Shown here: positions 45,240-53,573 of the stretch, one piece after another
Position numbering within the stretch: position 1 is the stretch's first letter
Layout of the letters: the number at the start of each line of letters is the position of its first letter
DNA from: Thiorhodovibrio winogradskyi
GTDB lineage: Bacteria > Pseudomonadota > Gammaproteobacteria > Chromatiales > Chromatiaceae
NCBI RefSeq assembly: GCF_036208045.1
Contig: NZ_CP121472.1
Location: forward strand, 2,925,531 to 2,989,530
Direction of reading: 5' to 3'
Length of the DNA: 64,000 nt
Notes under the pieces: model-generated
Database searches by the model: none
The model's input: the letters and a program-made list of their open reading frames with translations, nothing else
What the model was told of the DNA's origin: nothing
Position numbers and translations under genes: made by a program

Positions 45240-46448
45240 TTAGTCGCAACGAACGGCCAACTTAAGATGGTCAAGAATATGGGCTGTCAGTCGCTCATAC
45301 TCGGATGAACTGAGACAATCAAACAGCGCAAAACCGATCAGCTGACCATTATGCTCGAATGGCTCAACGCGGTCCCCAGGTTGCTTGATGTAACATAGGT
45401 CAAATATTTCTGGCACCTGGCGCCGTAGTGCTGCATTCGGTGTAAGCGATTCTAGTACGCCATGGCAACCAACACCAAACACGAACGACCCGGCACCCTG
45501 TCTGATGTTTACTTGTTCGGGTAGGGTCGGAGATAACCCTAGAGCGAGGGAAATGGTTGCCCGCTCGACGTCGACACCGGTGGCTCGCTCGATAACGGCC
45601 GGAATTCCATTGCCGCCATTCCGCCCACTCATTTCCAGGATCGTCACGGTAGTTGGTGATACGATCACATCGAAGTTCAAGGGGCCAGTATCGTAGTTCA
45701 AGGAGTTACAGGTCGCCTCAATTGCTTGCGTAACCCGGTTCTGATCCTCGGGTGAGATATTGGTGGGGAGATTGTGTCCGGTAACGACAAATTGGTCGAG
45801 ATGTTTGTGGGTGATCGCAATGAATGCCACATGCCCGTCGAGCAAAATGGCATCGCCGCCAACCTCGATTCCGTCGATGAATTCTTCGACGCATACCGTA
45901 TTTGTGTGTGAAAATGTCTTCGCTTTTTCGAAGGCCCGTTCGACGAGCTGAAGATTCTTGCTGTCGATCCGCGAAACTCCGCGTGATCCAGACGTATCGA
46001 CGGGTTTGACGATCATCGGCAGGTGTAGCTGACTTAACGCATCCGTGACTTCAGTGAAATTTCGGCCAGCGACGAACCTTGGACAGGGTAGACCCGCTCC
46101 ACTTAGGAAGGCCCGAAAGCGTTGCTTATTCGCCATCGTTTCCGCGGCTACCTGCGTCGGTCCAGGTAAGTGCAGGCGGTCACAAACAGCAGCAACCGAT
46201 GGGATCGCCACATCCGAGCTGAAGGTGCAAATTCCATCGACAGCATTTTCCCGAGCAGCCCGCTCGATACCCACTTTATCGACAGTACTGCAGTTGACGT
46301 ATTGATGCCCAAGTTGATGCCCGATGTTATCGGGTAAATAGTCAACCGTGATCACATGGAGCCCCATGGACACTGCCTTTTGGATGGCGGCCATCTGGAA
46401 AGGGCCAGCCCCAAGAATCATGATTTTCTTCTTATCCGATGAGGCCAC
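45240..46448 (-). CDS. ATP-grasp carboxylate-amine ligase
   Basis: A 402-residue protein: KKKIMILGAGPFQMAAIQKAV (pre-ATP-grasp Rossmann domain), PMIVKPVDTSGSRGVSRI (ATP-binding lysine and glycine loop near residue 140), VCVEEFIDGIEVGGDAIL, and ILEMSGRNGGNGIPAVIER with the Mg-binding E-x-x-x-R-N-G-G-N. ATP-grasp ligases join a carboxylate to an amine through an acyl phosphate. In this cluster it could add an amino acid or other acid to an amino sugar. Starts at a GTG (46448) or an ATG at 46421. Confidence 0.85.
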   Translation of the reverse strand: MASSDKKKIMILGAGPFQMAAIQKAVSMGLHVITVDYLPDNIGHQLGHQYVNCSTVDKVGIERAARENAVDGICTFSSDVAIPSVAAVCDRLHLPGPTQVAAETMANKQRFRAFLSGAGLPCPRFVAGRNFTEVTDALSQLHLPMIVKPVDTSGSRGVSRIDSKNLQLVERAFEKAKTFSHTNTVCVEEFIDGIEVGGDAILLDGHVAFIAITHKHLDQFVVTGHNLPTNISPEDQNRVTQAIEATCNSLNYDTGPLNFDVIVSPTTVTILEMSGRNGGNGIPAVIERATGVDVERATISLALGLSPTLPEQVNIRQGAGSFVFGVGCHGVLESLTPNAALRRQVPEIFDLCYIKQPGDRVEPFEHNGQLIGFALFDCLSSSEYERLTAHILDHLKLAVRCD

Positions 46449-46590
46449 GATCTTTAATTCGGCTGGTGGAAAGGGTAATGCGTTGTGCTTTCAATAGCCG
46501 AAGCGCATAAGCTAGCGTCACGTCCTTGCGGATTTTCTGCTCATCTTTCAAGCACAAAAAGTCTTCCGGGAGATCTATGGCGATTTGCAT
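46432..46590 (-). pseudogene. UPF0175-like antitoxin, truncated
   Basis: A 52-residue frame starting MQIAIDLPEDFLCLKDEQKI and continuing RKDVTLAYALRLLKAQRITLS, which resembles the first half of UPF0175 antitoxins (whose next residues are usually x-A-A-E-L-A-G). After RITLS the similarity ends in an unrelated tail that runs into the ATP-grasp gene's start. It lies behind GT4 copy 4, where other copies have a deacetylase scar. A solitary antitoxin remnant; no toxin is seen. Confidence 0.5.
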
Positions 46591-46642
46591 CTGACGTTGC
46601 TCGTGGTGATCCTGGGTCGATATGAAAGGGTTGCCAAAAAGC

Positions 46643-47770
46643 TCAAGCGCGGATTGCCTCTCGAATGCGTTGGAAGAGCTGCGTGTATTCCTCGGCCATG
46701 CGTTTCGCGGAATACTGCTGATGGACGAAATCCAGGCCGGCTTTGGTGAGAGTTTGGCCGAAGTCGGGGTGGTCAAGCAAGGTGTTCCAGTGCGCCTGCA
46801 GCGCTGCTTTGTCGCCCGCGGGCGCGAGTAAGCCAGTATGGCGATGCTGAATCAGTTGATCGATGCCTGGGATGTCATAGGCGGCGACGGGCACGCCCAT
46901 GGCGGCGGCTTCCATCAGGCAGCGGGGGATGCCCTCAAGGGTACTGGTCATGGTGAAGACATCGAAGGACTTAAGCAGCTGCAGGCGGTCATCGCGAAAT
47001 CCGAGGAAATGGATATCAGCCGCGCACGGCAGGCGCGCGGCATGGGCTTGCAGTTTTGCGCATTCTTCGCCATCGCCGACTAGGATGAGTTCCACGTCGT
47101 CTCGAGATTGGCGGAGTGTGGCGAAGATGTCCAGCATTTCGCCGAGGTTCTTGCGACTGATCAACTGGCCGATGAAGCCGATGCGCTTTTTCTGCTTTGG
47201 CGCGGCGGCGGCTGGGTTTTGCGCGATGGCTTCGACTTCTTTTAGGTTGACGACATTCTGGATGTAGGTCAGCCGCGCCCCGGGTACCCCGTGGCGGCGG
47301 GCATCGTCCATGAGTTGCGGGGAAAGTGGCACGACGCAGTCGGCATACCGCATGAACTTGCACCCCAGCCAGACGAAAAGCCTGAGCTTGATGTCCCGCG
47401 CGTTCTCGAAGCCATGGGGGGTGACGATGACGGGGATACCGGCCCGGCGGGCAGCGAGGATGCCGAGGATGTCTGACTTGTAGCCGTGGGTGTGGATGAG
47501 GTCGAACCGCTGGGAGGTTAGCACGTCCGCCAGCCGACGGATGGCCCGGAGGTCGAAGCGGCTGGACATGGGAATGGCATGGGTGGCCTGGCCGGTCTTT
47601 TGGTATTCCTTGACCAGTTGCAGGTCGGCATTTTGTGCTTCTGCCGTGACGGCGAGCTCGCATTGGACCTGGCTTGGGTCCAGATACTGCGCCAAGGCCA
47701 GGATCCAGCGCTCGGCGCCGTAGAAGCCGGTGGAGCAGATGAATTGCAAGACTTTGATGGGTGGCGCCAT
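46643..47770 (-). CDS. GT4 glycosyltransferase (copy 4 of 5, full length)
   Basis: A 375-residue paralogue of copy 3, differing at scattered positions (for example SKSFDVFTMT for ...SFDLFTMT, and NVVNLKEVEA for NGVNLKEVEA). GT-B motifs and the E-G-I-P-R-C-L-M-E signature are intact. Upstream lies a GT2 3' scar, downstream a UPF0175-like remnant instead of the deacetylase scar. High identity with copy 3 across coding and 5' flanking DNA indicates a recent duplication or gene conversion. Confidence 0.9.
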   Translation of the reverse strand: MAPPIKVLQFICSTGFYGAERWILALAQYLDPSQVQCELAVTAEAQNADLQLVKEYQKTGQATHAIPMSSRFDLRAIRRLADVLTSQRFDLIHTHGYKSDILGILAARRAGIPVIVTPHGFENARDIKLRLFVWLGCKFMRYADCVVPLSPQLMDDARRHGVPGARLTYIQNVVNLKEVEAIAQNPAAAAPKQKKRIGFIGQLISRKNLGEMLDIFATLRQSRDDVELILVGDGEECAKLQAHAARLPCAADIHFLGFRDDRLQLLKSFDVFTMTSTLEGIPRCLMEAAAMGVPVAAYDIPGIDQLIQHRHTGLLAPAGDKAALQAHWNTLLDHPDFGQTLTKAGLDFVHQQYSAKRMAEEYTQLFQRIREAIRA

Positions 47771-47799
47771 GAGCTGGAAAATCCCGGGCTGGCTGGTGA

Positions 47800-47872
47800 A
47801 GAATGGGGCTGAACAGCCCGCGCGGGGTGCCCTAGGCCCGTGCTGGAAAATATAGCAGATAAATCTCGAGTC
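47800..47872 (-). pseudogene. GT2 3' scar upstream of GT4 copy 4
   Basis: GGGGCTGAACAGCCCGCGCG through GCAGATAAATCTCGAGTCA matches the scar at 37110-37175 and the GT2 gene end at 53609-53680. Here it breaks at 47872, before the second piece present at 37175. The rest of the gap to 48116 has a T-rich stretch and a palindrome only. Confidence 0.6.
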
Positions 47873-48074
47873 ATTTTTTTGCAGGCGGCCAATGCCGTGC
47901 GGTGTGCACCACGGCTGTTTGGTTTTTTGCTCCCCGATTCCCGCTCAAGCCACAGGGTCTTTTGGTACTCATCTGTTCTTATGGCGCTTCTGGCTCTGAG
48001 GCTCCGGCGGGGCGCGGTTTGTTCTGTTTGGTATTTTTTTTTTGCATCCTGGCCGCTGGAGCGGCCGGCGTGCA

Positions 48075-48096
48075 TTCCAACGCTGGAGCGTTGGAA
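48075..48096. repeat. Palindrome downstream of AbiEii copy 2
   Basis: Identical to 32198-32219 (TTCCAACGC, TGGA, GCGTTGGAA), with about 25 further matching flanking bases on each side, so it was duplicated together with the AbiE module. Confidence 0.6.
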
Positions 48097-48116
48097 CGAG
48101 GGGCACGAGGTGCTCA

Positions 48117-49022
48117 TTACATCGGAAAAGATCGGGTGGTTTCGGATGCGTCGAGGGCGGCTTCAGTCTTTTTACACATATCTGCAATGAGCTCGGTTAG
48201 CCAGCTCCAGAATGCCTCTTGCATCAGTGTCTTGGCAATCATCCCTTGGGGCAAAAAACGAGCCATCTCGCGGACGAAACCCGCTTGGATTTCTGCGTCC
48301 TCAAGCAGTTGTCGTCTGCGTTCCTTAAGGCGCGCGAGGAAGTCTGGCGTGGTGCGCTGGTGATCCTTGATCTTGGCGGGTATCAGCACCAGCGGGAGTT
48401 CTGTGCCCTGTTGAACAAGCCAGCCAATGTCCCAGATGTCGCGGTGCTTGATTCGGTTTGGTCGCAAGACGAAGGCAATCAGCTTGTCAGCTAGAATCTC
48501 GTCGCGGCTTTCGGCCTGCAGAATGAGCCCGCTTGTGCCCATATCAACGCCATAGGGATTGCGCAACAGCATCGGACGACGATCATGGCTCGGAATCGCA
48601 CAGATATCGATGTTGATCCGCTGGACTGGCAGATCGTGACGCCCTGGGCGGGTCATCACGCGCATCTTCCAGGTGGCGACCTTACCGCTGTCGCGGACTG
48701 GCTCACTGACCCGGACACTCAGCCCGTACTTGGCTTGTAAGCGCTCGACGAGAACATCGCCGAGACATGCAAGCGCGGCTCGATCAAATTCGGTTCCACC
48801 GGTGAAATCGAGATCCTCGCTCAACCGATTCGAGCCATAGCAGGCGCGCAAACAGGTCCCACCGATAAAAGTGAGGGCTTGTAGTAGCCCCGCCTCGGCC
48901 ATTTCTCGCAGGATGTCGTGATGCAGGAGCTCTTTCTCGACAACCATGCGCAGGGGCGCCAGATCGCTTTGTTGGCGCAGCGCCTCGTCTACCAAACGAT
49001 CAAAGAGCGTCATCGACAGCAT
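48117..49022 (-). CDS. AbiEii/AbiGii-family nucleotidyltransferase toxin, copy 2
   Basis: A 301-residue near-identical copy of 32240-33145, with the same catalytic FIGGTCLRACYGSNRLSEDLDF and length. Differences are scattered substitutions (for example QEAFWSWL for QKAFWTWL). Both copies appear intact. Divergence is mainly in the 3' third. Confidence 0.9.
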   Translation of the reverse strand: MLSMTLFDRLVDEALRQQSDLAPLRMVVEKELLHHDILREMAEAGLLQALTFIGGTCLRACYGSNRLSEDLDFTGGTEFDRAALACLGDVLVERLQAKYGLSVRVSEPVRDSGKVATWKMRVMTRPGRHDLPVQRINIDICAIPSHDRRPMLLRNPYGVDMGTSGLILQAESRDEILADKLIAFVLRPNRIKHRDIWDIGWLVQQGTELPLVLIPAKIKDHQRTTPDFLARLKERRRQLLEDAEIQAGFVREMARFLPQGMIAKTLMQEAFWSWLTELIADMCKKTEAALDASETTRSFPM

Positions 49023-49548
49023 CCCATTGCACGAGATCGAGATTGCGGCGCACTGCCTTCATATCTCGCAGTGCCAGTTCCACGGGGGCACGCCAGAGAT
49101 GGCAGCGGCCATCGTAGATAAGTTGATCGGCCAATTCAGCAGGGCGTTTTTTTGTGTGCACAAATTCAATGGATCCAAACGCGCCACATGATAACGTGGT
49201 GGTACGCCCGGAAGACATGAGCGTGACATGATTTATCGGGATCTGCGAGATGACGCCCGCGTCGCTGAGCGCTGACTCCAGGCTGATGTAGTTGAATACA
49301 CTCGCGCGCAGACGGGCTGCCGCGTGGTAGAGAAGCAGACCGTCGTTGCTGCCCACGACTGGGTAAAGATAAAGACCGCGACACACGCGCATGAGGAGCC
49401 CGTCGCGCTCGGCGCGCATAATCACCGCTCGCAAGGCGCCCGGGCGGTGCGTTGGCAGCGCCGAGCGCAAGTCAGCCAGCGTGAACAAGGCCTGTCTTTC
49501 GTTGGAGAGCGTCGCGAGCACACGAGCGAGTTGTTTGATCGGCTGCAT
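49000..49548 (-). CDS. AbiEi-family antitoxin, copy 2
   Basis: A 182-residue near-identical copy of 33123-33671; changes seen include KKRPAELADQLIYDGR for KKRPNELADQLIYDAR and RRNLDLV for RRDLDLV. The winged-helix region is unchanged, so either antitoxin may regulate both operons and neutralise both toxins. Confidence 0.9.
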   Translation of the reverse strand: MQPIKQLARVLATLSNERQALFTLADLRSALPTHRPGALRAVIMRAERDGLLMRVCRGLYLYPVVGSNDGLLLYHAAARLRASVFNYISLESALSDAGVISQIPINHVTLMSSGRTTTLSCGAFGSIEFVHTKKRPAELADQLIYDGRCHLWRAPVELALRDMKAVRRNLDLVQWDAVDDAL

Positions 49549-49563
49549 GGGCTGAACGGTCGT

Positions 49564-49592
49564 CGTTTAGTTATACAAAGTATAACCAAACG
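49564..49592. promoter_or_regulatory. Inverted-repeat operator of the AbiE operon, copy 2
   Basis: CGTTTAGTTATAC, AAA, GTATAACCAAACG: 12 of 13 positions pair. Compared with copy 1 (CGCTTGG.../...CCAAGCG), a C-to-T change in the left arm is matched by G-to-A in the right arm, keeping symmetry; one further change (A at 49569) breaks a pair. Lies 16 bases upstream of the AbiEi start. Confidence 0.7.
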
Positions 49593-49651
49593 TATGCCTT
49601 ACAGGGCTGCCTTTCTAGACAACTTGGCCGCTGCGGCTCATTCGGCATCGC

Positions 49652-50345
49652 TCATTCGGCATCCAAGTCCCAGATTTCCCACCCTGGAGTCGCATCCACC
49701 CCTGGTGCGATTTCATGGCACTGTCGCATGGTGCAGGCGATCCATGCGCGCGTGGCGACCCGGTCGCCGTAAAAGGCGCGCAGCTTGGCCAGTCCGCGGG
49801 TGTCGCGCGGGCCGGGTTGTTCGGTGAGTTTGCGTTCAATCGCATGCAGCGCGCCGTTGCGTTCAATCAGCAGGTCCACCTCGTTGCCCGCTTGGTCGCG
49901 CCAGTACCAGAGGTTGGCGGAGGGCTGGTGCCAGTCGCGCCAACGCAACCATTGGATCGCCACATGGTTCTCCCACAGTGCGCCGGCTTCCCGCCCCGCC
50001 AGTAGGGTCTCGGCGGCGGCGAAGCCGAGCAGATAGGCGGCCAGTCCGGTATCGGTGAAATAGAGCTTGGGCAACTTGGCGAGACGCTTCCCCTGGGAAC
50101 GATAATAGAGTTCCAACAGCAAGATTTGGTTCGACGCGACCAACACGCTGATCCATTGTTTCGCGGTGGTTGCGGAGACACCGACATCGCGTCCCAATTC
50201 GGACATATTGAGCGTTTGTCCGCAACGCGCGGCGCAGGCGCGCAGAAAACGGTCGAAATCCCGCAGGTTGCCGACGTTAAGCAGATTGCGGACATCGCGT
50301 TCAAGATAGGTGGCCAGATAGCCCTGGTACCAGCGTTCGCGATCA
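49652..50345 (-). pseudogene. DUF4143-type ATPase, C-terminal fragment (copy 2)
   Basis: Reads open from the recombination junction at about 50346 to 49652: RERWYQGYLATYLERDVRNLL, NMSELGRDVGVSATTAKQW, LYFTDTGLAAYLLG, GALWENHVAIQWLRWRDW, NEVDLLIERNGALHAI. Unlike copy 1 the C-run is intact, so the frame is continuous, but there is no start codon before the ATG at 50206 and no P-loop domain. It is joined out of frame to the Fic N-terminus. Confidence 0.75.
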
Positions 50346-50553
50346 GGACCGGCAGGTTGACCCCTTCATGCTTGAGCGCGAACAACAGCTGCTCGAGTGG
50401 CTCATCTTGTCCGGGCGCAACCTGCGCGGGCACAAGCAGAGCATCCGCCGTCTGCGTTACCCGCGATACAGGCGCAACCCGCGCGGGTCTCGATAGAAGA
50501 AATGCCGGTAGTTGGAAGCGTTCGCAGAGCGATTGGCAGCCGAGGCAGCCCAT
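50346..50553 (-). pseudogene. Fic protein, N-terminal fragment
   Basis: The first 69 codons of the Fic gene at 35755 (LCERFQLPAFLLSRPARVAP, QVAPGQDEPLEQLLFALKHE, GVNLPVL), followed directly by DUF4143 sequence in another frame. The parents share only TCCTG at the joint. The 5' flank, up to about 50640, also matches that of the intact Fic gene. Confidence 0.85.
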
Positions 50554-50716
50554 TTTTTCTTAAAAAGCCAAGGTTTTTGTTAAAAAACGCTATCTTTCCA
50601 CAGTTTTTGTTTGGTCGCTTGCACCGGGGCTCGCATGTGGCAACAATAACTGAAACACGCAGCTAGCCAGATTTATGATTAAGTCCACTTGGGCGCATCT
50701 GGGGGAGCATATCGAT

Positions 50717-51571
50717 ATGACATATTTGACTGACCGTTATATAAACTTTTTCACTGATTATGGCTTTAAGCGCTTGTTTGGCGAGGAACCGAATAAGGAC
50801 TTGCTGCGGGATTTTTTGAATGAGCTGCTGAAGGAGGAGCAGGGTCGGATCGTTGATTTAACCTATTTGAAAGATGAACAGTTGGGCTCTGGCCAATTGG
50901 ATCGCAAGGCGATTTTTGATTTGTATTGTGAGAATGAGCGGGGCGAGAAGTTTATTGTCGAGCTGCAAAAGGCGAAGCAGAATTTTTTTAAGGATCGTAG
51001 CGTTTATTATGCGACTTTTCCGATTCAGCAGCAGGCGCGAAAGGGAAAGTGGGATTTTCAGCTCAATGCTGTTTATACCATTGGTATTCTGGATTTTGTG
51101 TTTGATGAGGATAAAAAAGAGCCAGGCAAATACCGCTATGACATTAAGCTGCAGGATATTGTGACCAATGAGGTCTTTTATGACAAGCTGACGTTTATTT
51201 ATCTGGAATTGCCAAAGTTTAACAAGACGCTCGATCAACTGGAAAACCGCTTTGAGAAATGGCTCTACGCGATTAAGCATCTTGATCGGCTTGACCGGGT
51301 ACCAGATGCGCTGCGTGAACAAGTATTTGAGAAATTCTTCGCTGCGGCAGAAATCGCGAATTTCAGCCGCGAGGAGATTCAACGCTATGAGGACAGCTTG
51401 AAATACTATCGGGACTTGAAAAATTGTCTTGATACGGCGCGGGAGGAAGGCATTGAGGAGGGCATCATCAAGGTGGCGCGCAATCTGCTCGACCTGCTCG
51501 ATGATGACACCATTGCTGCGAAAACGGGTTTGAGGGTGGAAGTGATTGCTGATTTGCGCCGGGAGTCATAA
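50717..51571 (+). CDS. Rpn-family PD-(D/E)XK nuclease (recombination-promoting nuclease / putative transposase)
   Basis: About 284 residues. The N-terminal YINFFTDYGFKRLFGEEPNKDLLRDFLNELL is typical of the Rpn/PDDEXK_2 family. The nuclease core is visible as KAIFDLYCENERGEKFIVELQKAKQ, giving the D...E-x-Q/K pattern, followed by RSVYYATFPIQQQ. RpnA of E. coli is a DNA endonuclease that raises recombination; related genes occur as phage-defence or selfish genes. The ATG at 50717 has GGGGGAG upstream. It is one of few plus-strand genes here, with neighbours on both sides being scars. Confidence 0.85.
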   Translation: MTYLTDRYINFFTDYGFKRLFGEEPNKDLLRDFLNELLKEEQGRIVDLTYLKDEQLGSGQLDRKAIFDLYCENERGEKFIVELQKAKQNFFKDRSVYYATFPIQQQARKGKWDFQLNAVYTIGILDFVFDEDKKEPGKYRYDIKLQDIVTNEVFYDKLTFIYLELPKFNKTLDQLENRFEKWLYAIKHLDRLDRVPDALREQVFEKFFAAAEIANFSREEIQRYEDSLKYYRDLKNCLDTAREEGIEEGIIKVARNLLDLLDDDTIAAKTGLRVEVIADLRRES

Positions 51572-51645
51572 TCGAGCCGCATCCGTTGTCGCATTCTTGT
51601 TCGCATCGGTGGCCGCAGGTGGGCGGAAAACTGATACCAGCTGAG

Positions 51646-51734
51646 GCCGCCAGTCGTGCTCCGGGAAGGGTCCGACCAGTCCCAGCTTTCCTTGGTGTCG
51701 ATGCTGAGCAAGAAGAGCAGTTGCGGGCGTCTCA
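51646..51734 (-). pseudogene. Deacetylase 5' scar behind GT4 copy 5
   Basis: After the GT4 stop the minus strand reads RRPQLLFLLSIDTKESWDWSD, then in a shifted frame PFPEHDWRPQL, corresponding to GPFPESSWCVEN of the intact deacetylase, then decays. A longer remnant than those at 33768 and 35884. Confidence 0.75.
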
Positions 51735-52877
51735 GGCTCGGACTGCCTCTCGGACGCGGTAGAAGATCTGCGTGTATTCCTCGGCCATGCGCTTGGCGGA
51801 ATAGTGCTGGTGGACGAATTCCAGGCCGGCTTTGGCGAGGTCCTGGCCTTGTTCGGGGTGGTCGAGCAGTGTGTTCCAGTGGCTAAGCAGGGTGGCTTGG
51901 TCGCCGTAGGGGGCGAGCAAGCCTGTGTGTTGGTGTTTGACCAGTTGATCGATGCCGGGAATGTCGTAGGCGGCGACGGGCACGCCCATGGCGGCGGCTT
52001 CCATCAGGCAGCGGGGGATGCCTTCGAGGGTGCTGGTCATGGTGAAAAGGTCGAAGGATTTGAGCAATTCCAGGCGGTCATCGCGAAAGCCCATGAAATG
52101 GATGTCGGCGGCGGATGTGAGTCGGCTGGCGTGGGTTTCCAGCGCGGCGCGGTCGTCGCCGTCGCCGACCAGCATGAGTTCGACATCGCTGCGGGATTGT
52201 GCCAGTTTCTCGAAGATGTCGAGCATTTCGCGGATGTTTTTGCGGCTGATCAACTGGCCGATGAAGCCGATGCGTTTTTTTTGTTTGGCGCTGGACGCTT
52301 TGGGCTGTTGGGGCTGTTGGGGCTTGGCGGCGATGGCTTCGACTTCCTGAAGGTTGACGCCGTTTTGGATGTAGGTGAGCTTGGCCTCGGGCACCCGGTG
52401 GCGACGGCTGTCGTCCATCAGCTGGGGAGAGAGAGGGACGACCTGGTCGGCATGGCGGAGAAATTTGCATCCGAGCCAGACGAAGACTCTAAGTTTTAAG
52501 TCTTTGGCGTTCTCGAAGCCATGGGGGGTGACAATGACGGGGATGCCTGCCCAGCGGGCGGCGAGGATGCCGAGGATGTCGGATTTGTAGCCGTGGGTGT
52601 GAATGATGTCGAACTGCTGGGTTGTTAGCAGCTTGGCCAGGCGTTTGATAGCCTGGGGGTCGAAGCGCCCGGCCATGGGGATGGCGTGGGTGGCCAGGCC
52701 CATGCTTTGGTACTCGCGCACCAGTTGCAGGTCTGGATTCTGAGATTCGGCCGTCACGGCCAGGTCGCACTGGACTTGGGTTGGGTCAAGGTATTGGGCC
52801 AGCGCGAGAATCCAGCGCTCGGCGCCGTAGAAGCCGGTGGAGCAGATGAATTGCAAGACTTTGATTGGTCTGGTCAT
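51732..52877 (-). CDS. GT4 glycosyltransferase (copy 5 of 5, full length)
   Basis: A 381-residue paralogue of copies 3 and 4, with a 6-residue insertion (QPQQPKAS region near 205) and more substitutions. Motifs: VLQFICSTGFYGAERWILAL, DIIHTHGYKSDILG, KRIGFIGQLISRKNIREML, TSTLEGIPRCLMEAA. As the copy nearest to the intact GT2 and YetA-like genes, it probably sits in the ancestral position; the HigBA pair separates it from GT2. Confidence 0.9.
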   Translation of the reverse strand: MTRPIKVLQFICSTGFYGAERWILALAQYLDPTQVQCDLAVTAESQNPDLQLVREYQSMGLATHAIPMAGRFDPQAIKRLAKLLTTQQFDIIHTHGYKSDILGILAARWAGIPVIVTPHGFENAKDLKLRVFVWLGCKFLRHADQVVPLSPQLMDDSRRHRVPEAKLTYIQNGVNLQEVEAIAAKPQQPQQPKASSAKQKKRIGFIGQLISRKNIREMLDIFEKLAQSRSDVELMLVGDGDDRAALETHASRLTSAADIHFMGFRDDRLELLKSFDLFTMTSTLEGIPRCLMEAAAMGVPVAAYDIPGIDQLVKHQHTGLLAPYGDQATLLSHWNTLLDHPEQGQDLAKAGLEFVHQHYSAKRMAEEYTQIFYRVREAVRA

Positions 52878-52944
52878 CGGGAGACGGGCGCCTGCGAGAA
52901 TGATTGTTACGAGTTGGCCGAGGCGGTTATCCTTACTTTATTGA

Positions 52945-53235
52945 CTATGCGCTGATTGGAACCAAGGGCTGAACATGATTCTGTGGCTGATAACGTGACA
53001 AATCATGAGTGGTCTGCAAATTAAGCCAAAACTCCGGTGATGTATTGAAAGCCTGCGATAGAAGCCAAGCTGTTTCAGGAGATACACTTCGATCCCCTCT
53101 GATCATTTCATTGATGCTTTGGACATGCATTCCGATATGAGTTGCCAATGCCTGTTGAGACAAGCCTAGTGGTTCAAGAAATTCTTTGAGTAAAATAACC
53201 CCGGGATGAGTTGCAAGTCTATGACGCGGAACCAT
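52945..53235 (-). CDS. higA: HigA-family antitoxin
   Basis: About 96 residues with the HigA helix-turn-helix: HPGVILLKEFLEPLGLSQQALA, HIGMHVQSINEMIRGDRSVS, PETAWLLSQAFNTSPEFWLNLQ. It binds the operon promoter and the HigB toxin. The ATG at 53235 has AAGGTGA 6 bases upstream, better than the ATG at 53250. It follows the broken higB on the same strand, the toxin-first order typical of higBA. Confidence 0.9.
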   Translation of the reverse strand: MVPRHRLATHPGVILLKEFLEPLGLSQQALATHIGMHVQSINEMIRGDRSVSPETAWLLSQAFNTSPEFWLNLQTTHDLSRYQPQNHVQPLVPISA

Positions 53236-53257
53236 CTTGTCACCTTTCATTCACACA

Positions 53258-53548
53258 CTAATGGTAATCGATAATTTTGATTTCGTGGGCGCTTGGTTCG
53301 ATCCACCGGAAAGCAATTCGCCACTGATTGTTAATCCGGATACTATAAAGACCAGAAAAATGCCCTTTCAAGGCTTCCAGTCGATTTCCAGGAGGGGACA
53401 TCAAATCCTCCAATGATTGAGCCGCGTTGAGGATGTCCAATTTGTAAAGGGCTGTTCCTTTTATCTGTGGCGGCAGACACCGAACGCGCGCGCTCGTAAC
53501 GCCGTGAAACAAATCTTACGTTGCCTGATTACCGAATGAGACTATCAC
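53258..53548 (-). pseudogene. higB: HigB/RelE-type toxin with an in-frame stop at codon 11
   Basis: From a GTG at 53548 the frame reads MIVSFGNQAT, then TAA (53518-53516), then DLFHGVTSARVRCLPPQIKG... through LEALKGHFSGLYSIRINNQW and IKIIDYH at 53258. Intact family members begin M-I-x-S-F-x-x-x-x-T-(E/K)-D-L-F, so the stop replaces one conserved-position residue, a single-base change from GAA or AAA. A TTG at 53512 could still start an N-terminally shortened 84-residue product. The rest of the toxin is well preserved, suggesting a recent loss. Confidence 0.75.
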
Positions 53549-53573
53549 GCAGGCTAGCTAGCTTGCTTTTTGA

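Noticed and set aside
51804-52499. A 231-codon plus-strand reading frame
   Set aside because: Antisense shadow of GT4 copy 5; equivalent shorter shadows lie opposite the other copies.
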